Positions 1 to 6,477 of a DNA stretch of 7,624 nucleotides are shown piece after piece. Location of the stretch: positions 1-7,624 of the forward strand of contig DDEH01000054.1 of the NCBI GenBank assembly GCA_002336085.1, read 5' to 3'. Every line of letters begins with the position of its first letter. The first letter of the stretch is position 1. The stretch comes from Flavobacteriales bacterium UBA1959 (GTDB lineage: Bacteria > Bacteroidota > Bacteroidia > Flavobacteriales_D > Sanyastnellaceae). Position numbers and translations under genes: made by a program. The notes below the pieces were generated by a model. That model saw only the letters and a list, made by a program, of their open reading frames with translations. It did not search any database and was not told where the DNA came from.

Positions 1-2
1 TG

Positions 3-734
3 TCTGAAATGCAGTTGGAATGCATTGTGGGCATCCATGAGCACGAACGGACCACACCTCAGCCGCTGAGAATTGGAGTGGAACTGCATTTTGAGCGCCA
101 GCCGAATGCATTTGGTGCTTCTCTCGCAGAGTCGGTCGACTATTCTGTGGTAGCCGGTCAAGTGTCTTTTGTCCTGGAGATTGGCAAATTTCGATTGTTG
201 GAGACAGCCGCAGAGGCTATTTGCCACCTGTTGCTGGCGCCATCTCCGCCTGACCGACCGTCTCGGCGCCCATCTTCGGTGAGTATCCGGATTCAGAAAC
301 CGCTCGCTTTGAATGGTCTGGCGGAGCCTTGGGTTGCCATTACACGCCATTCTAATGAAGTTCAATACGGCAAAGAGGTGAATCACTTTGGCGAGGTGGA
401 CCTTTTGCATGAAAACGATGATTGCGGTATTTACTTGCTTCGAATTCCTCCAGGCGCTAAAATCCCCGCCCATTTTCATGCAGAAATGGACGAAGGTGAA
501 CTGGTGATGTCTGACGGGTTGTTGCTTCAAAGTCAGCCGATCCAAGAGGGAATGGCTCATTCTTGGCCGAAGGCATTTGTGCATGAATACCACAACCCCA
601 CAGAGCATGAACGGAGCATACTTTGCGTAAACGTACCCAAATTTAATCCAGCGGATGAACGGTTGGTTCAAAATGCTGACCTGCAAAGTCCTGCTCCCTA
701 TGCCAAGCGCTTTTTTGGAGTCGAAACTGAATAA
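3..734 (+). CDS. FolB-type dihydroneopterin aldolase domain fused to a C-terminal cupin-like domain (5' end probably outside window)
   Basis: Numbering is from the first visible ATG (base 9). Residues 1-115 match the dihydroneopterin aldolase fold, which in folate synthesis cleaves dihydroneopterin to 6-hydroxymethyl-dihydropterin and glycolaldehyde. The family's key residues appear conserved: E13 (in HEHER), Y45 (in SVDYS), E65 (in LLETAAE) and K97 (in RIQKP). Residues about 116-241 form a second, cupin-like part with HFH at 155-157, acidic residues at 159-164, G170 and a later HEYHN at 192-196, consistent with a beta-barrel metal site. Ordinary FolB proteins are about 120 residues, so this one is double length. 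FolB proteins usually have some 8-10 more residues before the E13 position, and codons 3-8 are open in frame, so the true start is probably upstream of the window. The SDR gene follows after 3 bases, implying one operon. The FolB call is fairly firm; the cupin role is unknown. Confidence 0.8.
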   Translation, partial: SEMQLECIVGIHEHERTTPQPLRIGVELHFERQPNAFGASLAESVDYSVVAGQVSFVLEIGKFRLLETAAEAICHLLLAPSPPDRPSRRPSSVSIRIQKPLALNGLAEPWVAITRHSNEVQYGKEVNHFGEVDLLHENDDCGIYLLRIPPGAKIPAHFHAEMDEGELVMSDGLLLQSQPIQEGMAHSWPKAFVHEYHNPTEHERSILCVNVPKFNPADERLVQNADLQSPAPYAKRFFGVETE

Positions 735-737
735 GCT

Positions 738-1439
738 ATGAAGAAGATAACAGCGTTGATTACAGGAGCTTCCAAGGGCATTGGATTTGCGGTAGCCACA
801 CGATTTGCTCCCGTGCTCTCAGAGTTGCACCTTGTGGCGCGTGGCAAAGAAGGTTTGGAAACCGCTCGCGAAATTTTGGCACGGCCTGGGCTGAAGATTC
901 ATTTGCACTGCCATGATTTGACCACCGAGCAAGGCGTTTCATCCTTGGCAGCGGCGGTGAAGAAAACCGCCCCTAAATTGGATTTATTGGTGAGCAATAC
1001 TGGGGTGTATCTGCCGGGAACATTGGTGGGTGAGAGTCGTTCGGATTTGCGTCATATGATGGAGCTTAATGTGTTGTCTCACTGCGATTTGTTAAATGAA
1101 TTTGACGATTGTTTTGAGCACGGTTCATACATCTTTGAAATGGCTTCAGTGGCGGCGAAGAAGCTCTTCATAGGAAAGCCAGGATACAGTATTTCCAAAC
1201 ATGCACAAGGTGCTATGATTGAAGCGCTTAGACACGAAATGAGGCCTCGAGGTGTACGGGTGACTTCGGTGATGCCTGGGCCTACATGGTCCCATTCTTG
1301 GGACGGAGCTGAATTCCCAAAGGAACGTTTGCTCGATGCGTCCCATGTTGCCGAGATGATGTTCGCTGCTTGGCAACTCCCTCAGGAAGCTGTGCTTGAA
1401 GAGATTGTCATTCGGCCCTTTGAGGGAGACATCGAGTAA
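738..1439 (+). CDS. Short-chain dehydrogenase/reductase (SDR), possibly acting on a pteridine
   Basis: A 233-residue classical SDR, a cytosolic NAD(P)H-dependent oxidoreductase. The Rossmann glycine motif TGASKGIG lies at 9-16, and R35 at the end of the second strand suggests NADP(H) preference. SNTG at 86-89 replaces the common NNAG. The catalytic tetrad is N111, S137, Y150 and K154 (YSISK). A PGPT segment follows at 180-183, and the C-terminus ends EEIVIRPFEGDIE. That ending and the SVAAKK segment recall, from memory, bacterial sepiapterin reductase-like SDRs such as the Chlorobium enzyme, but many Bacteroidota SDRs annotated as ketoacyl reductases look alike. The ATG lies 3 bases after the stop of the FolB-cupin gene with no Shine-Dalgarno sequence, so translational coupling is likely. 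The partner gene makes a pterin substrate attractive; this is inference. SDR membership is certain, the substrate is not. Confidence 0.9.
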   Translation: MKKITALITGASKGIGFAVATRFAPVLSELHLVARGKEGLETAREILARPGLKIHLHCHDLTTEQGVSSLAAAVKKTAPKLDLLVSNTGVYLPGTLVGESRSDLRHMMELNVLSHCDLLNEFDDCFEHGSYIFEMASVAAKKLFIGKPGYSISKHAQGAMIEALRHEMRPRGVRVTSVMPGPTWSHSWDGAEFPKERLLDASHVAEMMFAAWQLPQEAVLEEIVIRPFEGDIE

Positions 1440-1473
1440 GCCCAAAGTTCAAATAAAGGCTGTGCATTTCCTT

Positions 1474-1503
1474 GGGTATAACCCGTGAATAACTGACGCG
1501 TCA
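1474..1503. promoter_or_regulatory. Two small palindromes upstream of dnaE (possible operator region)
   Basis: GGGTATAACCC (1474-1484) is a 4-bp inverted repeat around ATA. TGACGCGTCA (1494-1503) is a perfect 10-base palindrome. Both lie just upstream of the candidate dnaE promoter, with centres about 20 bases apart, so both would lie on a similar face of the helix. Neither is followed by a T tract, so they are not terminators for the SDR gene. A regulator-binding role is only a possibility; short palindromes also occur by chance. Confidence 0.2.
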
Positions 1504-1511
1504 AAAAAGCG

Positions 1512-1540
1512 TTGAAAACGGAGTGTGCAATGTAGTTTCG
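1512..1540 (+). promoter_or_regulatory. Candidate Bacteroidota-type promoter for dnaE
   Basis: TTG at 1512-1514 and TAGTTTCG at 1533-1540 are separated by 18 bases. This fits the Bacteroidota/Flavobacterium pattern of TTG and TAnnTTTG with about 17-23 bases between, with one mismatch in the -7 box (C for T). The box ends only 4 bases before the ATG at 1545, so initiation from it would give a leaderless or nearly leaderless mRNA. The match is good but unproven. Confidence 0.4.
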
Positions 1541-1544
1541 AGTG

Positions 1545-4500
1545 ATGTTTTTAATTTATGACACGGAGACGACTGGTCTTCCTAGAAACTGGAAGGCGCC
1601 ACTGACAGATAGCGATAACTGGCCGCGGCTGGTACAATTGGCTTGGCAACTCCACGATGCAGACGGAAAATTGGTGTCACGAGGCAATCACATCATTCGC
1701 CCCGATGGATTCACCATTCCATATACCTCTGCAAAGATTCATGGCATCTCGACTGAGCGCGCGCAGAAGGATGGTGTTCCGCTATCTGAGGCATTGGCAG
1801 CTTTTGATGGTGACCTCTCCCGTGCAGGCTATGTCATGGGCCACAACATCGAGTTCGACGTCAATATCGTCGGTGCCGAGTACCATCGGTTAGCGCAGCC
1901 AATCGAAAAACTTACAGACAAACCGGTCATCGATTCTAAAAATGAAGCGACAGAGTTTTGCGCTATTCCTGGTGGTCGAGGGGGACAATTCAAATGGCCG
2001 ACGCTGACGGAACTGCATAAAAAATTGTTTGGAGATGGATTTGGCGAGGCGCATGATGCAGCCTATGATGTGGATGCCACGGCCAAGTGTTTTTTCGAAT
2101 TGTGCCGATTGCGTGTGATTCAGCGGCCCGAATTGACCGATCCCGACGGCATTAAGTACGAGGCGCCTAAGCTAGAAGCGGCCAATTTTGCGGCTTCTGC
2201 GGCAAAATCGATCACGGCCGAAATTAAGTCGGCAGCGGTTGTCTCCGATGCGGTTTCAGTGGTTCACTTGCACACGCACAGCAAGTTTAGCATCCTTCAA
2301 GCGGTGAGTAGTGTTGCCGAGTTGACCAAGCAAGCTGCAGATTTGGGGATGAATGCTTTGGCCATTTCGGACCATGGCAATATGATGGGTGCGTTTCAAT
2401 TTGTGCGAGAAGCCAATAAGAATGGCATCAAGGCAATTGTCGGTGCGGAATTGAACGTATGCCGTGACCATCAAAATCGCAACGTCAAAGACGACGGATA
2501 TCCAACGGTCCTGTTGGCCAAGAATAAGGCTGGGTACCATGAGCTTACAAAATTGAGTTCTAAGGCGTACACAGATGGTTTTTATTACGTGCCCCGCATT
2601 GACAAGGAGTTGATTGCTGACCATTCCAAGAATATAATCGCGACCACAGGAGGGTTGTTTGGCGAGGTGCCGTCGCTTATTCTCAACGTGGGAGAGCAGC
2701 AAGCGGAGGACGCGTTTGTGTGGTGGAAGGAGACCTTGGGAGAAAATTTTTATGCAGAAATCAATCGTCATGGCCTAGAGGAAGAGCAAGTGGTCAATGA
2801 GGTTTTGCTGCGCTTTTGCGCGAAGCACGGAGTGAAGTACATCGCTGCCAATAATTGCTACTACACTGAGAAGAAGCAGGCGGACGCTCACGATATATTG
2901 CTTTGCGTCAAGGATGCCCAAAATGTGAGTAAACCCAAAAGGTACATTGGCAAGCGTGGACGGGAGTTTCGATTTGGTATGCCCAATGAGGAGTGGTACT
3001 TGAAATCGCCGGCTGAAATGCGAAAGTTGTTTGCTGACTTGCCAGATGGACTGACCAATACCCAAGTAATTGCGGATAGCTGTGAATCTTATATTTTGGA
3101 GCGGGACGTGTTGTTGCCGGCGTTTGAAATTCCAGCGGAGTTTGTCCACAAGGAAGATGAGGCTGATGGAGGGAAAAGAGGAGAGAATGCGTATTTGCGC
3201 CACCTCGCGTTTGAGGGTGCCGCGAAGCGCTACCCGGAAATAACGGACGAGATCAGGCAGCGATTGGATTTTGAGCTGGAGACAATTGAGCGAACGGGAT
3301 ACCCAGGATATTTTTTGATTGTTCAGGACTTCACCAATGCGGCACGAGAAATGGGGGTGAGTGTCGGGCCAGGCCGGGGTTCGGCTGCAGGATCAGCGGT
3401 GGCTTACTGCGTGGCAATTACCAATGTAGACCCGATCAAGTATGATTTGCTGTTTGAGCGATTTCTCAATCCAGACCGTGTCAGCTTGCCAGATATTGAC
3501 ATTGACTTTGATGATGAGGGACGTGGCAAGGTGATTGATTATGTGATCAACAAATACGGATCGAATCAGGTGGCGCAAATCATCACTTACGGTTCCATGG
3601 CGGCAAAAAGCTCTATCCGGGACACAGCTCGAGTCTTGGAGTTGCCTCTGGCAGAAGCGGATCGGATTGCAAAACTGATGCCGGACATTAGCCTCAAGAA
3701 CTTGTTCTCGCTTGACGACAAAACGCTCAAGGAGAAGCTTCGGGGTGCGGAAGGATTGCAGCAGGTAAACATGATCAAGGAGTTGGCAAAGCGACAATCC
3801 CTTGAAGGACAAACTCTGCGGACGGCTCAGGTTCTGGAAGGCAGCCTGCGCAACACCGGTATTCATGCCTGCGGCGTCATTATTACGCCATCTGACATTA
3901 CCAATTATGTGCCGGTGGCGGTGGCCAAGGACAGTGATATGGCCTGTACGCAATTTGACAATGCGGTGGCAGAAGATGCGGGATTGCTCAAGATGGACTT
4001 CTTGGGATTGAAGACGCTGACCATCATCAAGGATGCCGTGCGCAATGTCAAAGACCGCCATGGACTGGATTTGGATCCCGATGCGTTTCCGTTGGACAAT
4101 GCAAAAACGTACGAGCTCTTTCAGCGCGGCGAGACCATTGGCATTTTTCAATACGAGTCGGCGGGAATGCAGAAGTATTTGAAGGAATTAAAGCCCACGG
4201 TTTTCGGCGATTTAATCGCAATGAATGCCTTGTATCGGCCAGGTCCGTTGGAGTACATTCCGTCGTTTATTCGCCGGAAGCATGGCACCGAGGAAATCGC
4301 GTACGATGTGGATGCGTGCAAGGAATACCTCGAGGAGACATACGGAATAACGGTTTACCAGGAGCAGGTGATGTTGCTTTCGCAGAAGTTGGCCGGGTTT
4401 ACGAAGGGGGAGGCTGATACGCTTCGAAAAGCAATGGGAAAGAAAAAGGCTGATCTCATCGCCAAGATGAAGCCACAATTTCTTTCGCAAGGAGCGGAGC

Positions 4501-5828
4501 GTGGACACCACCCTGATAAGCTCGAAAAGATTTGGAAGGACTGGGAAGCTTTTGCGGCTTATGCATTCAATAAATCGCACTCCACGTGCTACGCTTGGGT
4601 AGCCTACCAGACGGCCTACCTAAAAGCCAATTATCCTGCTGAATACATGGCGGCGGTGCTTTCCAACAACATGAGCGATATCAAGCAGGTCACGCTGTTC
4701 ATGGAAGAAGCCCGGCACCGAGGCATTCCGGTACTGGGACCCGATGTCAATGAATCGCTATTCAAATTTCGCGTCAACGTTGAAGGTGCCATCCGTTTCG
4801 GTTTGGGAGCGATGCGGGGCGTGGGTGAAGGAGCGGTGGAGGCTATCATTGCGGGCCGGCAGGACGGAGCGGGGACATACAAAAGCTTGTTTGATTTTGC
4901 TCGGAGAGTGTCTCCCAAGGATGTGAACAAGCGTGTCTTTGAGGCGTTGGCGCTTGGAGGAGGCTTTGATGGCTTCGATGGTTTGCATCGGGCCCAATAC
5001 TTCGCCCTTGATGAAAAGGGGCGTCCACTAATTGAGTTGGCGGCGCGCTATGGAGCGGGGCATCAGGAAGACGAAAGCAGTTCACAAGCTTCATTGTTTG
5101 GCGGTATGGAAGAAATGGAAATGCCGGAGCCAGCCATTCCCATATGCGATCCTTGGGACCAGATGGATTTGCTGACGCGCGAGCGCGAAATCATCGGCGT
5201 TTACATTTCCGGACATCCTCTGGATAAATTTCGGTTTGAAATTAAGCACCTATGCAGCCCAAAGGAAGGCCTCGAGGTGCTCGATCACGCCCTCAAATGG
5301 AAAGGACGCGAATTGCGATTTGCGGGATGTGTTGCGGAGACCCAGCACCGGATTTCCAAAGCAGGAAAGCCGTTTGGCAGTTTTACCATAGAAGATTATC
5401 GTGGTAGCCAGCGCTTCATGTTGTTTGGAGAGGACTACCTCAAATTCAAGGATTATTTGGTGGAAGGCTGGTTTTTGTTTGTCCGAGGGTCGGTTGAACA
5501 ACGTCGTTACCGCGATGATCCCAACGATGTGGAATTCAAGGTTCGTTACATTGAGTTGCTTGCGGACGTGAGAGAGAAATTCATTGCCCGGCTGAGGTTG
5601 CAAATTGACATTGCATCGCTGGATGAATCACGATTGGACCATTTGGGGAAATTGGTGGAGCAGCATCCGGGCAAGGTGGGGCTAACTTTGGAGATGCACG
5701 ATGCGGGTTCTGCGCTCGAAATGCCCAGCCGCACTAGAAAGGTTGAGTTGAATGATGGGTTCGTAGAGGCGCTTGAAGAATTGGTTGTAGAGGGGGGAGT
5801 GAAGTACCGCTTGGAAATGTCCAAGTAA
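1545..5828 (+). CDS. dnaE: DNA polymerase III alpha subunit with N-terminal DnaQ-type proofreading exonuclease
   Basis: Replicative DNA polymerase catalytic subunit, 1427 residues from ATG 1545. A GTG at 1542 would add one residue, but the N-terminus MFLIYDTETTG fits the ATG. Residues 1-190 are a DEDDh 3'-5' exonuclease: D6 and E8 (DTETTG), D105 (HNIEFD), H170 and D175. A linker leads to a PHP domain at about 240-445. The polymerase core has GPGRGSAAGS at 608-617, catalytic D650 and D652 (PDIDIDF) and D818 (KMDFLGL). A helix-hairpin-helix region lies near 1060-1105, an internal beta-clamp motif QASLF at 1181-1185, and an OB fold at about 1254-1322. E. coli DnaE is 1160 residues; the excess is essentially the exonuclease. 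This fused form is known in Flavobacteria. The PHP metal site is eroded (see findings), which fits proofreading by the fused exonuclease. No intein or frameshift is seen. Confidence 0.98.
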   Translation: MFLIYDTETTGLPRNWKAPLTDSDNWPRLVQLAWQLHDADGKLVSRGNHIIRPDGFTIPYTSAKIHGISTERAQKDGVPLSEALAAFDGDLSRAGYVMGHNIEFDVNIVGAEYHRLAQPIEKLTDKPVIDSKNEATEFCAIPGGRGGQFKWPTLTELHKKLFGDGFGEAHDAAYDVDATAKCFFELCRLRVIQRPELTDPDGIKYEAPKLEAANFAASAAKSITAEIKSAAVVSDAVSVVHLHTHSKFSILQAVSSVAELTKQAADLGMNALAISDHGNMMGAFQFVREANKNGIKAIVGAELNVCRDHQNRNVKDDGYPTVLLAKNKAGYHELTKLSSKAYTDGFYYVPRIDKELIADHSKNIIATTGGLFGEVPSLILNVGEQQAEDAFVWWKETLGENFYAEINRHGLEEEQVVNEVLLRFCAKHGVKYIAANNCYYTEKKQADAHDILLCVKDAQNVSKPKRYIGKRGREFRFGMPNEEWYLKSPAEMRKLFADLPDGLTNTQVIADSCESYILERDVLLPAFEIPAEFVHKEDEADGGKRGENAYLRHLAFEGAAKRYPEITDEIRQRLDFELETIERTGYPGYFLIVQDFTNAAREMGVSVGPGRGSAAGSAVAYCVAITNVDPIKYDLLFERFLNPDRVSLPDIDIDFDDEGRGKVIDYVINKYGSNQVAQIITYGSMAAKSSIRDTARVLELPLAEADRIAKLMPDISLKNLFSLDDKTLKEKLRGAEGLQQVNMIKELAKRQSLEGQTLRTAQVLEGSLRNTGIHACGVIITPSDITNYVPVAVAKDSDMACTQFDNAVAEDAGLLKMDFLGLKTLTIIKDAVRNVKDRHGLDLDPDAFPLDNAKTYELFQRGETIGIFQYESAGMQKYLKELKPTVFGDLIAMNALYRPGPLEYIPSFIRRKHGTEEIAYDVDACKEYLEETYGITVYQEQVMLLSQKLAGFTKGEADTLRKAMGKKKADLIAKMKPQFLSQGAERGHHPDKLEKIWKDWEAFAAYAFNKSHSTCYAWVAYQTAYLKANYPAEYMAAVLSNNMSDIKQVTLFMEEARHRGIPVLGPDVNESLFKFRVNVEGAIRFGLGAMRGVGEGAVEAIIAGRQDGAGTYKSLFDFARRVSPKDVNKRVFEALALGGGFDGFDGLHRAQYFALDEKGRPLIELAARYGAGHQEDESSSQASLFGGMEEMEMPEPAIPICDPWDQMDLLTREREIIGVYISGHPLDKFRFEIKHLCSPKEGLEVLDHALKWKGRELRFAGCVAETQHRISKAGKPFGSFTIEDYRGSQRFMLFGEDYLKFKDYLVEGWFLFVRGSVEQRRYRDDPNDVEFKVRYIELLADVREKFIARLRLQIDIASLDESRLDHLGKLVEQHPGKVGLTLEMHDAGSALEMPSRTRKVELNDGFVEALEELVVEGGVKYRLEMSK

Positions 5829-5945
5829 AGCTTTTGCCCAATTGGATGGATTGGTAGCAGTGTATTGTTCCACCCTGTCCGTCACTTTTAAACCATACAA
5901 TGCAAAAAAGGTGGAAAAAAGAGAGTTCTTGGGGGCATGGCGAGG

Positions 5946-5976
5946 GTGAAACAGACGGATTGCGGATTTACCTTTG
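5946..5976 (+). promoter_or_regulatory. Candidate promoter for trxA
   Basis: TACCTTTG at 5969-5976 is an exact match to the Bacteroidota -7 consensus TAnnTTTG. The -33 region is weak: only GTG at 5946-5948, with a 20-base spacer, stands where TTG is expected. Transcription from it would give a leader of roughly 45 bases before the trxA ATG. The rest of the 198-base spacer after dnaE shows no convincing terminator, so read-through from dnaE is also possible. Confidence 0.4.
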
Positions 5977-5991
5977 AATCACAAAATCACA

Positions 5992-6009
5992 GCGCGCAGC
6001 TTTGCGCGT
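5992..6009 (+). promoter_or_regulatory. GC-rich hairpin in the trxA leader
   Basis: CGCGCA (5993-5998) pairs perfectly with TGCGCG (6003-6008) around the loop GCTT, and G5992 with T6009 adds a wobble pair. It lies inside the predicted leader, ending 17 bases before the trxA ATG. It has no T tract and so is not an intrinsic terminator. It might affect mRNA stability or translation; its role is unknown. Confidence 0.4.
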
Positions 6010-6026
6010 CCAAAAACGATTGAGAT

Positions 6027-6344
6027 ATGGCTGTAGAATTTACCAACGATAACTTCGATGATCTGGCGTTGAAAAGCGATAAGCCGGTCATTGTTGATTT
6101 CTGGGCAGAATGGTGTGGACCTTGCCGAATGGTGGGGCCTGTCATTGAGGAGCTTGCCAACGAATATGACGGCCGCGCTGTCGTAGGCAAGGTCAATGTA
6201 GACCAACATGGAGACATCAGTATGAAATATGGAGTGCGCAACATCCCAACGATCCTTTTTCTCAAAGGAGGTGAAGTCGTGGATAAGAGTGTGGGTGCTG
6301 TTCCAAAGAACGTATTGATTGAAAAGCTTGAGGCGCTGATGTAG
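6027..6344 (+). CDS. trxA: Thioredoxin
   Basis: A 105-residue single-domain thioredoxin, the usual length, which reduces disulfides in cytosolic proteins such as ribonucleotide reductase and peroxiredoxins and is itself recycled by thioredoxin reductase. The active site WCGPC has its redox cysteines at C30 and C33. D24 is the buried Asp equivalent to E. coli D26. The cis-proline lies in RNIPT at P74. There is no signal peptide or membrane segment, so it is cytosolic. The ATG at 6027 has no strong Shine-Dalgarno sequence. It follows dnaE after 198 bases, with its own candidate promoter, and ends 75 bases before a strong intrinsic terminator, so it is probably a short or monocistronic transcript. 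The family call is certain. Confidence 0.98.
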   Translation: MAVEFTNDNFDDLALKSDKPVIVDFWAEWCGPCRMVGPVIEELANEYDGRAVVGKVNVDQHGDISMKYGVRNIPTILFLKGGEVVDKSVGAVPKNVLIEKLEALM

Positions 6345-6419
6345 GCCTCTGGGATTGTGCTGCGGACTTCTTGAATGAGGTTCGAAACCGGCGCAATGCT
6401 TCACTGCATTCACAACGAT

Positions 6420-6454
6420 AAAAGTCCCTGCCTTTCCGGTGGGGATTTTTTGTT
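6420..6454 (+). terminator. Intrinsic terminator after trxA
   Basis: The left arm 6420-6432 (AAAAGTCCCTGCC) pairs with 6438-6450 around the 5-base loop TTTCC, giving 13 consecutive pairs of which three are G-T wobbles. The right arm runs into six T residues (6446-6451), then G and two more T. A-tract, stem and T-tract form the typical shape of a factor-independent terminator. It ends trxA transcripts and lies directly before the DUF58 gene. An alternative in-frame GTG for that gene (6439) falls inside this hairpin, which argues against that start. Confidence 0.85.
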
Positions 6455-6464
6455 CCAATCGCCC

Positions 6465-6472
6465 TAACTTTC
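6465..6472 (+). promoter_or_regulatory. Candidate -7 box for the DUF58 gene
   Basis: TAACTTTC matches TAnnTTTG at five of its six fixed positions and ends 5 bases before the ATG at 6478. No TTG occurs 17-23 bases upstream, because that stretch is the terminator hairpin; TTTG at 6449-6452 is too close, with a 12-base spacer. The call rests on the -7 box alone and is weak. If real, the transcript would be nearly leaderless, as proposed for dnaE. Confidence 0.25.
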
Positions 6473-6477
6473 AATTC

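Noticed and set aside
1474..1484. GGGT-ATA-ACCC as a terminator of the SDR gene
   Set aside because: A 4-bp stem with a 3-base loop and no T tract cannot be supported as a terminator.
3393..4151. Long open frame of 252 codons on the minus strand inside dnaE
   Set aside because: It lies wholly opposite the conserved polymerase core and its translation shows no recognisable motif. It is explained by codon bias of dnaE.
5838..5916. Possible dnaE terminators: CCAAT/ATTGG (5838-5854) and TTCCACC/GGTGGAA (5868-5916)
   Set aside because: The first is a weak 5-bp stem without a T tract. The second has a 35-base loop and is followed by A residues rather than T.
6395..6410. AATGC-TTCACT-GCATT inverted repeat after trxA
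   Set aside because: Only 5 bp, no T tract, and a far stronger terminator follows at once.
6439..6477. GTG start extending the DUF58 protein by 13 residues
   Set aside because: The GTG lies in the terminator stem and the added residues look unrelated to the family N-terminus. ATG 6478 is better.
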